Part shown: positions 54,218 through 64,000 of the stretch, in pieces
How the letters are laid out: each line of letters opens with the position of its first letter
How positions within the stretch are numbered: position 1 is the stretch's first letter
NCBI GenBank assembly: GCA_029721435.1
Contig: CM056580.1
Location: forward strand, 27,770,367 to 27,834,366
Source: Gymnothorax reevesii
Lineage: Eukaryota > Chordata > Actinopteri > Anguilliformes > Muraenidae
Direction of reading: 5' to 3'
DNA: 64,000 nucleotides
Program-made: the position numbers and the translations under genes
Notes under the pieces: generated by a model
Databases searched by the model: none
The model's input: only the letters and a program-made list of their open reading frames with translations
Told to the model about the DNA's origin: nothing

Positions 54218-56385
54218 ATTGCAAGTGGTTTGGTCCGTCTTTAGCGCCGCAACTCAGGACTAATGACGTGAGCTACCACACACGCTCACTCGCCTGAGAT
54301 CCCTTGTTGCGTATCTTTCTGACTTTGCCCATAACAGTGGCTGGAGGCGGGTGCACTTTCAGTCAACTTTAATAAAATAATCACTTGCGATCCACCATGT
54401 CACAAGAGAGACTAAATGGTTTAGCGATGATCTCCACAGAACATGAACTGGCCAAGATAATTGATTTTAATGATATTATACATGATTTTGCATCTAGAAA
54501 AGTGCGGCACCTTTCATTTGTCAAATGAATATGCTATGTGTGGCCTACTTTATGTTCTTTTGTTTTCTTTTAGCCTGTCAAAACATTTACCTAACTATGT
54601 ATGTAACAATATTCATGATTTTATCTGTTCTAATCTTGATCTGTTTTTAGTCAATTTCCCTAGTAAAAGACACTTGAATTCTCCCCGCTCAGATAATTGT
54701 CGTCGTTAAGACGATAAATTAAAAGCAACAGTTGAACGCAAAAAAGAGCGCATTTCAATTTTTCACTTAAACAATCATTATGCTCAGGTTTGACGACTTG
54801 CTTAGGATGTGAAATTTAACGCGGAAAATCCAGTGGTTTTTTCGTGAACAGTTTCCTATTAAGGCATGTGAATTAAACATTTTATAGAATGTATTATTCA
54901 CTCGCCTAAACATTTCATTATAAGGGAAACTAACGTTGACCAAGAACAATGATTGAAATCGGGTCAGTGATCTCATCCGTTTCAAGGGATGTTTTCCAAC
55001 CCCTCGGTTTTCCGTCCACCGCCCGCCACTACATTTATCTGTGAATTTATGCATCTGTTTGAGAAAAGTAGACCACATTATTTATTTTACATGCGATCCC
55101 TGAAACATGATATGATTTTGTATCTTAACAACACTCAACAATCACATAAAGTGTCCTGTCAGCATGTTTCTTCATCATCATAGTTTTCATTCTGTTATTG
55201 TAGCCTATTAATTAACTCTATAGTTACGAAGTTATATAGTTATACGTGGGGGGGTTATTGCAAGATCATTTTATCCCTGGGCATTTGCTTGGCTGACGGC
55301 GGCACTGAGGCTAATGATATCACCTGTTAAACTGAGCTCAATCTTCATGACAAAAAAAGTTAATCTTGATTTATTCAACACCATTCCTGTTTAAGTTAAT
55401 ATCACATACATCAATCCAAGCCAGTGAGCAGTTCACTCCTGGAGATCAATATTATTCAGCTCAATATTATCCCAGTGTTGCACTGTTCATGATTTCATGC
55501 CACTGTCGCCACGTCACAGGAAGAGCTTCTGAGACAATAATGACTCAACCCTTACATACTACAACCAGAGACCATCAAGAATCGAACCAGCCGTGACGCC
55601 AGCCATTGTCTTCAGCAGGGTGGAATTCGAACATGTATAATGATAATAAACATAATCTACCGCCCCTATCATACCCATCTTTGAACTCAAAGTGTCTTTT
55701 TATCCCAGCTAGTGACATGCAGTGTCTGAAGGTTGTGTTTAAAATGGTTCCGAAGCGATTGTGTTAATGCAGACTGACAGACGGAATTTATAATTCCACT
55801 ACCAGCAACTGTATGCTTCTCGGCTGGTAATAATTGTTCCATGGCAGGCATTGCTCATTCTGATGCCTCATTGTTATATCACATTGTATATGAATTACTG
55901 GTGTATTTTAAATACTATTTTTGGTCACATAGTCAGGGCATTTGAACAGCACATTTTCCATAAAGATCATAGATTGTAACTGTCATCAAATCTTCTCAAC
56001 CAAGTTCAGCGATTTTATTTGCCATCATTCATTCAGGATGACAAGCTAATTAAAAATGTATGGTGCTGAATAATTTAGTTTGTTATTTCAGTGTAAAAAG
56101 ACCAAGGGGTGTCAGGGGTGTTGTCTCGTCATCAGAATTTCACCATCGTTTCTGGTGATTTTCCTTAAGAATGCAGAACTCTAAAGGCTTAATGATAGAC
56201 CCATAAAGACAAAGACATGACTCATTTACACGCAGACTTTCTGGAATGATTTGTGAAAGTACAGCAGAAAATTATTGAGATTAACATGACAGGTGTCCAA
56301 GTTAATAAAAAAATTGTCATTATGCCTCTGTGTCAAATAAATATATAAGGTAAAAATGAAAATAAGAATGTCTTTGAGAGAAAGG
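54218..56385. other. No recognised feature
   Basis: Several 60-100-codon frames without motif. A CCTGGGCATTTGCTTGG segment near 55278 faintly recalls the start of repeat Y. No gene supported. Confidence 0.4.
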
Positions 56386-56389
56386 GTCA

Positions 56390-57430
56390 ATATCTACTGT
56401 TACCACCCTTTGCTTTGATGACAGCACTTAATCTTTCAGGCATAGTTTTCACTTTTTTTATTTCCTCACTTGCTGAACCATTCCACATGGTTTGAAGTTC
56501 ATTCCAAAAAGATTCCTTCGATGTTACAACAGATTTGCTCAATTGGATAAAGGTCTAGACTTTAAACAGGCCAAAGTCATAACTTTTATTTCACCAGATG
56601 GTTCTTTCCGACTGAGATCATTCTTCCTCAAATTAGAAGTGTGTTGAGTGACATTATCTAGTTGAGGATAAAATACCCGACCAATCAGTCTCTTTCCAGA
56701 TGGCAGTGCCTGCCTCACAAGGAAGCTGTGATAATTCTTTTGATCCATGATTCTGTTCATTTTTGTGAGATCCCCGGCTACTTCGAGCAGACTGAACCCC
56801 AAACCATAATATTACCACCTCCATGTTTTAGTGAGGGGGTTAAACAAACATTTTCTTTAAACGTTCTCCTGCTCTGCGGCGCACATAGATTCTGTGTTTA
56901 GGTGATAAAATTTCATAGTTTGATTCATCGATCCAAAACAATTGTTCCCAGTCCATTGGTATCCAATCCTTGAATTTCTTGACAAATTCAAGTGTTTTTT
57001 TTTTTTTTTTTTTTTTTGATGCTACCAACTCTTGGCAATAAACTAATCAGATCATTTTCAGTCAGGCATCTGGAAACAGTTGATGTTGATACTTTCATCT
57101 CTTCACTTCTGGCACTGTTAATATCATCTGAATTTTGTCATGCCAATTTTTTGTCTGGTGCCAATTTTTTTTACTTGTCATACACAGATGACGGACATCT
57201 TAACTTAACTTCCGTTTCGCACCTCTATTGCCACTAGTTTTCAGCAAACCAGTCTCTTTGAAATGCTTGATGGTGTTTCTCATAGTGCCATGGCAGCATT
57301 TAACGTCTTCTCCATCATGTAAGGCCAAAATGCGGCTACATATGTGTTTTGTGATCTCAGATCCCCTTCTGCTGTGCCATCGTGTGTAACACTTTCACAC
57401 TGCTGAAAGTTCATGTCACCTTAAATACAG
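56390..57430 (-). mobile_element. Tc1-like transposon remnant with degenerate transposase (minus)
   Basis: The minus strand carries, in order, a weak N-terminal region (about 57230-57430), WEQLFWIDESNYEILSPKHR (first catalytic aspartate, 56880-56945), VRQALPSGKRLIG and QLDNVTQHTSNLRKND (second aspartate position, about 56620-56700), and YPIEQICCNIEGI (glutamate, about 56515-56550). It belongs to the same family as 18087-18576. Frames are broken and a poly-T of about 22 (56995-57016) lies within the coding part. TIRs not delimited. Confidence 0.75.
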
Positions 57431-58809
57431 GAACAACTGACCATCAGAGGTAATTTTGCTGAATAATGTTGCCTAAAACCAGTTTAAAAGTTCCTTTAGT
57501 ATCAGTACTCATGGAATAAGCCTTCAAACATGCACTCAGGCTACGCAAGAATTAAAAAAAAAAGAAATTTGCGGCACCTTTAAATTGTAATTTAAAAAAA
57601 TTATGTTTTCTGTGTTTTTGTTTATTACCCATATTTTTACCTCACTATACTTACTGGAATGATTTTTTTCCTCTCTTTGCCTACAATGGTCTTTTTCAAT
57701 ACATTTTCACCAAAAAAATGTGGAAGTAATGTATTACGATCCCTTTTTAGATGAAAGTGGCGGAGTATAGTCATCACTGCACACTACTTTATATATTTAT
57801 ATACCTATGTGAAATAAATAGAATTGAATTGAATTAAAGTGAAATAATTCTCCATGATGACTCTCTGCAGATCCTTAAAATCCTTTGCTCCACAGATATA
57901 GACTCTTCTCTTCAACTGCTTTGGATAATTGTTCCATTGAAAGATACAACAAAGATACTAAGCTGTTTAGGACATTTGCAAGAAAAAACAGCTCCACCGC
58001 ATCATCAATCCACTTCCATGTTTTGCAGTGGAATGTGTTTTTTTTTTTTTTTTTTGAAGGGAGTGGCTTTAATTGTTTTTGTACACCTAGCAAACATAAA
58101 ATCAAAGCTAAACATGTGACAACCCCCTTGTGAACTCCTTTTGTGTTCCCTTCCATTCAGCAACTTGCATGACTTTTAGATACAGTTTCTTCTGATTGGT
58201 TTGACATCCCGCATGCCTCTCCCGCCAAGTGTGATGCATTTGGGTTCCTCATTCCCTTATACGTGTGTGGTATGTATATACACCTTTTTTGATTATGCAA
58301 GTAGCAGTCCCTTGCAATGCTCCCTTCAAACTACCTGTCATTTTCATCCTAGTCTAGAGTTTAACGACAGTGGAAATTATTTGTCATTTCTAATGATAGT
58401 TACATATGGAAGTACTTTTCTTCATCTTATTGATAAAAAAACGAGCTCCAAAGCGTATCTCTGGGTCTTTAGAATCTGGACCATGTTCTTGTTAATCATT
58501 TCTATATCTGTTTTTCTTCCCAGTTTATTAGAAACACCTCCCAAGCCTTCTGCGGCAATCCAGATTGGGATTATGTTCCTGCTCAACTGTCCAGTCCAGT
58601 TATCTGTCACTTCTGCTCTGGCAAGTGTTTTGTCCATCTGGCCCCTGCCCTGAGACCCCACTAGCTGGGTGCAGTCATGCCTCACACTCAAGCCTATTAC
58701 CATCAGATCTGAACTGTGCTATTCTGCTCTGGCTCCAGTCATGACCATATAAGTATCATGAGACCCTACTCCTGGACTGTACTCTGTCTCCACATCGGGT
58801 TTCTTGTTT
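57431..58809. other. Repeat debris, no intact gene
   Basis: 57735-57790 repeats a segment of 18930-18985 (GTATARTCATCACTG context). A minus-strand tract near 57890-58040 interrupted by a run of 18 T may be another Tc1 remnant but is too weak to assign. The 150-codon plus frame 58201-58653 has no motif I recognise. Confidence 0.4.
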
Positions 58810-59070
58810 AAATCACAACAAAAAAAAAAACATATATTTTGCTCTCATCTGACAACAGAACCCAGTCATGATGGAAGTTCCAGTGCTTTTTAACAAACTG
58901 CAGGCACAGGAGTTTGTTTTTTTTTTTTGATGATGATAACACAGGCTTTTTTTCTGGCAGCCCTCCATACATCTTGTGGAGATGTAGATGGTATCTGATC
59001 CCAGTTTTGACAATTTTCTGACGTCAGTTCATAACTAATGTCAACAATTCTCCAACTTTAATCCTTGGGG
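58810..59070 (-). mobile_element. Tc1-like transposase fragment (minus strand)
   Basis: The minus strand contains HWNFHHDWVLLSDESKIYVF, the first catalytic-aspartate block of a Tc1-like transposase, and upstream in another frame RCMEGCQKKSLCYHHQKK. It is interrupted by A/T runs (58819-58830, 58918-58930). The family differs from the other Tc1 copies in the window. It abuts the left end of the composite transposon at 59076. Confidence 0.65.
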
Positions 59071-59075
59071 CTCTA

Positions 59076-61255
59076 AATTTGTAGACCAGGCGCGGTGCAG
59101 GCGTGGCGAATGGGGGATGCGTCGCGCCAACGGGGTGTGTCCAGGCGTATGTTGAAATTTCGTGCCCAGCTTTGCCTGGCGCAAGTACTCCTCTGTCCTG
59201 CCTCTGTCCCGCCTTCCTGCGCAAGTGGCAAAGAAGGCGTATTTGGGTATAACACAGCCGAGTCAAATCTTCACCAGTCAAATGAGCTCCTCTCCTCACC
59301 TTTAATGTGTTGGAATATAGAAGCCCCTGTCCTGTATCTGCATGATGCGTTAATGTTGCATTTACTTTGCTGCTTCAGGCATGTTTTCTGCACCACTTAA
59401 GTCTATATTAAGCGTTACGATATTAGTAAGCTGTCTAGCTAGGGCATTCGCGAATAATTACCATAAGCGAACTTGAATGGAATTTCCAAACGAAACTACT
59501 TCAGATCATTCAAACTTATGAAGTTGGAATGAAATACGACGGTTGCTCATTGGGAAGAGAAACGAGGGATAGCGTCTGCCTATTATTACACACTGTTTCT
59601 GCTTAAAATGTTGAGATTAACATGCATGGACAACAATGCAAGATAAGTTACACATTTATTTTCAATATGTGATCTTAACTCAGTACGACATCATAGCAAT
59701 CAGGCTGTATTCCTTTCCCCCACTAAAAACGACCGAAGAGACAATAATAGTAGAGTATTGAGCTGCTTGCACACTGGACGCGAAACAAATTTTTCGCACA
59801 CAGTGTCTCATGTCCGAAAGTGTGACAGGGTTTTAATATATCTCCGTGTCCGACAGTCATTTATTGTTTTTAATTTCTTCAAATCTACTGACTCTTTTAG
59901 ATATTAAACGTGAATGTTTTGATAAGAAGGCTCAGTTCTTCAAGATGAGTACCGAGAATTTCAATCAATGTTTCTGTGTAAGCTTGGCTCAATAAAGTGA
60001 GTCGACATTGGCACGGGACAATGCACAATGCCACCGTGTTTGACAAAAAAAAAAAAAAAAAAGAGGACGATAACGAAATAAAGAATAAAAAGAAACATTT
60101 TAACATCCAATGAACACTGCGATTTATTTATTTGCGGGTCATCTTTTTTGGATGTTCTGTTTGTTGGTGATATATTTTATTCTTTATTTCGTTATAAATA
60201 TGTTCTCATATCAATACTTTTACTTTTCTCTTGCTGCTGGACATGGAGTATTATGCATTTTGCATCGGACAGTCTTGATCGTGCATGCGATAATTTATTC
60301 ACACTGTCAATGGTCATGGAATTGATTTGCTCATTGACTACAAGTACTATTTTATCTCTGGTGCAGAAATAAAGCGTGAATCTGTCCCATCCATCCATCC
60401 ATTCAAAAGAAAGACTGAATAAAGACTGTTGTCTATCTTCAACGGAAGAAAACAGACGAATAGGCTAAAAAGACCAAGAAAAGTCGATGGCTATCAATTT
60501 GCATTTTGTGAAGGTCGAACACAAATATGGCCAAGTTTGCACATCTAATAATTCCTGGAATACTCGGAAAAATTTGAACTTTCATGACTTTCGGACACGG
60601 AGCTATATTAAAACCCTGTCCAACTATCGCGTCTTTGCATTGACTTTGTCTGTAATCAGTCATGCGAAAAATTTGTTTCATGTCCAGTGTGCAAGCGGCT
60701 TTAATGAGGATAGAACGCAAGCGTGCCATATATATCCAGTTTGTGGTTGGCTGAGAAAGATGTTAAGTCGTTAGTTTGCATCACAGATTCAGCTGCATTG
60801 ATTAAGCCAGTTCAAGTTTCCATTACGCGTGCCAACTGCCTTTAATCTGACATCAGGACAATCGATGTAGATACTATAATTTATGTCCTTATTCAGATAT
60901 TTACATTAAATAGTGCTTCCTGTAATTATTTATTGCATTGAAATGTGCCTGACATTCTGGAAACCTGCCTGTGAGGTTTCGGTAACGTGTGCGCAATGTG
61001 TGCCGGTCAGCCAAATTACCACTGCATAGAAATTAAACCAGGTTGGAGCTGGCGAGTTTTCTGTGCAACTCCAGCGGAGACTTTTTCGACGAAATTGTCA
61101 CTGCGCCTTGATGAATATGTGACACCTCCCCCTACTACGCCGCCACACCCATCTCGGCGGACGTTCTTCTACCAAAGGCTGCACCTCACGAAATTACCAC
61201 TGCGTGAGCTGCGCCACGCTACGCCACCTGCGCTGCGCTAAGAAATGAGAGCCCT
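59076..61255. mobile_element. Composite DNA transposon, copy B (~2.2 kb)
   Basis: Colinear with 22990-24845. Starts GGGCTCTAAATTTGTAGACC and ends GCGCTAAGAAATGAGAGCCC, an imperfect inverted pair with GC-rich subterminal sequence (GCAGGCGTGGCG on the left, CGCCACGCTACGCCACC on the right). It is longer than copy A because ~110 bases near 60490-60625, missing from copy A, are kept. Possible target duplication CTTGG on both sides, judged across the LINE insertion. No transposase. Confidence 0.8.
59760..60702. mobile_element. Nested inverted-repeat element inside copy B
   Basis: GAGCTGCTTGCACACTGGAC at the left; inward from the right TAAAGCCGCTTGCACACTGG. The inverted match continues through ...CGAAACAAATTTTTCGCA and, about 60 bases inside, through GACAGGGTTTTAATATA / TATTAAAACCCTGTC, so the repeats exceed 100 bases. 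Confidence 0.7.
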
Positions 61256-62681
61256 GTACACGCTCTCCTATGTACAACATTCCCTCTGTCCCACCCTTTA
61301 TCCAAATTCACTTCCAATCCAATTATATGCGAATCTATGAAAATTTGGAAACAATTTAGACAGGCTTTTGGACTTAAGGATCTTCCCATTAGTGCCCCCA
61401 TTGGGAAGAACCAGGCTTTCTCTCCCTCTATTATTGATGGAACCTTTGACCTTTGGCGACTCAAAGGAATGGTGACTTTAGAGGATCTGTTTATCAATAA
61501 CACGTTTGCATCATTTGATGAGCTTTCTGAAAAGTATGATTTGCCGCGGTCACACTTCTTTAGATATTTGCAGATCCGAGACTTCGCCCGATCTAAATTG
61601 AATAATTTTCCAATTCTTCCCCCAGAAACCCAGTTGGACCAAATTCTTAAACTTAATCCTATGGGAAAGGCATATATCAGTAAGCTCTATTTATTAATCA
61701 ACACTCTTGGCCAAGTGCCTTTGGATTCTGTTAAAAATCAGTGGGAGAGGGATATGGAGGTATCCATCTCAGAGGAGATTTTCGACAACATAATTAAAAG
61801 GATACACTCATCTTCAGTATGCATGAGACATTGTGTTATCCAATTTAAGGTGGTCCACCGCCTTCACTACTCGAAAGAGAAACTGGCTAAAATCTACCCA
61901 AATCTAAATTCGACATGCGACAGGTGTAAACAAGACACTGCCGGCCTATACCATATGTTCTGGTCCTGTCCAGCACTGACCCAGTTCTGGCAATCAATTT
62001 TTGACGTTTTAGCGATTATCTTACACTACCCACTCGAACCTTCTTCTATGAGTGCCATCTTTGGGGTCGCTCCAGCTGGTGTACACTTAAATGCCAGTCA
62101 GGCCAATCTATTGGCCTACACCACTTTGATAGCCAGGAGGCTAATTCTGTCCAAGTGGAAGGAAGCCTCTCCTCCTACCTTTGCTCACTGGATAAGAGAG
62201 GTAATGCAGTCATTGAGACTGGAAAAAATTAGATACACCATGAGAGGAACAGTAGCTAAATTTTACTCAACATGGAAGCCGTTTTTGAACTATGTAGAGG
62301 AAATGGACCCTCAGTTGCTAGTTTGAATTGAGCAATTTACAACACAGATCTACATATATTTATCTTTATTATTTACTCTCCCCCCTTCTTTTTTCTTCCC
62401 CCCCCCCTTTTTTTTTTGTTTCTTTTCCCTTTATTTTTTTTAATGTCCTAATCTAATAGAACATGCACTTCTTATAATATGCCAATAGGTGGGGAATGAA
62501 AGGGGACTTTGTAAGTGTTTGTGAGTAGGGAATGGGAGGGATGTTGAATGTTATTATTATTGTGTATAGGGATACTATTATAAGCCCATGACCTTCTGCA
62601 TATATTGTATATATTGTATTGTGTTTGAAACGGGAAAAACTGAAAATAAACCTTGGTTAAAAAAAAAGAAATGAGAGCCCT
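61240..62681 (+). mobile_element. 5'-truncated L1-type LINE with exact target duplication
   Basis: The insert 61256-62665 is bounded by AAGAAATGAGAGCCCT at 61240-61255 and 62666-62681. It ends with a short poly-A after GAAAATAAACCTTGGTT; AATAAA gives a polyadenylation signal ~20 bases upstream. The target lay in the right terminal repeat of composite copy B, which is therefore duplicated. Confidence 0.95.
61337..62326 (+). pseudogene. L1-type ORF2 C-terminal region
   Basis: An open frame of 329 codons without stops. It corresponds to the region after the RT domain in L1/Tx1-like ORF2 proteins. It contains the cysteine-histidine motif CDRCKQDTAGLYHMFWSCP (C194, C197, H206, C211), preceded by FKVVHRLHYSKEKLAKIYP and followed by a helical tail ending at 62326. 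Endonuclease and RT were lost by 5' truncation, so it cannot retrotranspose. The first ATG is internal. The open frame and intact target duplication indicate a young insertion. A 330-base 3' UTR with C- and T-rich runs follows. Confidence 0.9.
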
Positions 62682-64000
62682 TGGCGTTCTCTCATCCATT
62701 CCAAACTGCACAAATTTGAAATAGGTACACGTTCTCTTTTGGGCAGTTATTTAACATGTCCATTTGACTCAATCTTCTTAATTATTGCCCTGATAGTCTA
62801 CCGATGTTGTAAACTTTTTAGTTGTTTTCATATAGTTATTAGCACATCTGTGAGGCTGAGCAACTTTACGTTGCACATCATCACTGTATTCTTTAGTCTT
62901 AACCAAGGTAATGAATAATGAAGAGAAACTGACCTGTGTGTCGCCATCTATTCATAGATATCGAGGGGAAACAGGATGTCACGGATGACCATTTCAACTT
63001 TTCTCATTTTTATGGTGAAGTTAAACACAGGAAGTATGAAGGGAAATGAAGATCACTTACATTCTTTTTATAAGATTGTCAATTATTAGATGTCAATGAT
63101 TGTGGCACACATTTTATGGAAGGAATGTATCTATTTTGATATCTAAAAAAACCATTTTTCAAAATCATTTTCTTTAAATTCAAGGATAGATATTTTTGAT
63201 AATATTGTTAATAAAATATAGGAAGATTAATAGCAACCAAATTTTTTCATCGTGTTTTTTGAGCTCATATCTCTCAAGAGTGCAAATATTAGTTGAGGGT
63301 ACTGTATATCATCTCCCCTGTACTGCAGAGCACTGAGTTTGCAAACAGTGTCCCCAACAACATGTTGCTATGCCAGTGATTCCCCTGAGCAGCTCAAGGT
63401 AAAACAAAACCCCAGGAGGGGCACGGTAACCACAGGAGACTGCACAGGATCAAGCACTCAGGCTCTAAAATTAAATCATATACCATCTGTGCCATCAAAC
63501 ATTTCAAAATAATACAGTGTACTGCATATATATATATATATATATGCATAAGTATGAAGTATTTAGTTGGCAAAATCAGATTGGCTTGAGTGTTTTTATT
63601 TTCACTGTACCATGACAAATTTGACCAAGATGAACAAATTTATCAATGCTGTATGTGGTGGGGAAAATATCCCAAAAGGTTCTAAATTCAGAGTATTAAC
63701 ATAATCACAGTTCAACAGAGGGAACTCAGCCAGGTTCTTGTGGCCCCCCAAAACTACTACTACTGTGGAGCAGAGAAGAAGCATAAACTCATAAATCTGC
63801 CAAAAAGCAAGATAACAGGGCTGCAAGCCTGCCGGCTAAGGCTGGCCAGATCGGTCAGCCTGCACCCACTACCTGAGCATGCGCACCTAAGTGTTCTGGA
63901 ACCATCCATGACCCATATAAGTTACTGAACTTTCGCTGAATCCAAGGTTTGGGAGGCTCATATGTGGTCTTCAAGCGTCCCTGGAGGCTTAAAAATAATT
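62682..64000. other. No gene recognised; (TA)n microsatellite inside
   Basis: A (TA)n run of about 22 bases lies at 63525-63546. Short frames of 60-75 codons have no motif. No transposon ends were seen. Confidence 0.45.

Noticed and set aside
58201..58653. 150-codon plus frame with hydrophobic stretches
   Set aside because: It could suggest a membrane protein, but there is no family resemblance, no splice context and no second copy; left as unassigned sequence.

Overview
This 64-kb window looks like intergenic DNA from a ray-finned (teleost-type) fish. It is AT-rich and has no operons, tRNA, rRNA or CRISPR signals, and no convincing complete host gene. Almost everything recognisable is mobile DNA: several Tc1-like families, MITEs with TA, TTAA or 8-bp target duplications, three different LINEs, a Penelope-like element with a GIY-YIG endonuclease, and a Ty3/gypsy element whose coding order is gag, protease, RT, integrase. 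That mixture is typical of teleosts; the species cannot be told from sequence alone. All calls rest on reading motifs, terminal repeats and copies within the window; no database was searched.

Layout. 1-9.3 kb: a decayed Tc1 (minus), two copies of a Penelope-associated leader repeat (4.7-6.2 and 7.8-8.5 kb), a 21-bp minisatellite on both sides of the first copy, and an internally deleted Tc1. 9.4-11.4 kb: a hAT-type MITE with an 8-bp target duplication, then a 5'-truncated LINE with a 12-bp target duplication. 13-22 kb: a third leader copy, a Tc1 with ~210-bp inverted ends, an internally deleted Tc1, a MITE flanked by coding-like minus-strand sequence, and a paired repeat holding a conserved peptide. 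23.0-24.8 kb: composite DNA transposon copy A. 27.9-33 kb: a Tc1, a repeat carrying a small TA MITE, then the Penelope-like element. 36-37 kb: a TTAA element.

38.1-51 kb is a nested stack. A gypsy LTR appears to be split by a foldback element, which is itself split by a LINE. A 2.39-kb block holding LTR and gag sequence is duplicated in tandem, almost identically. The protease/RT junction is split by a 2.27-kb TTAA element with 0.7-0.8-kb inverted ends. RT is then joined to integrase by an internal deletion.

51-64 kb holds small MITEs, Tc1 remnants, composite transposon copy B, and a 5'-truncated L1-type LINE inserted in the terminal repeat of copy B.

No gene here appears able to work. All transposases, RTs and proteases are truncated, frameshifted or stop-containing, and the longest open frames (376, 374, 329 and 289 codons) are LINE or Penelope fragments. 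The value of the window lies in its nesting order, exact insertion boundaries and recent duplication.
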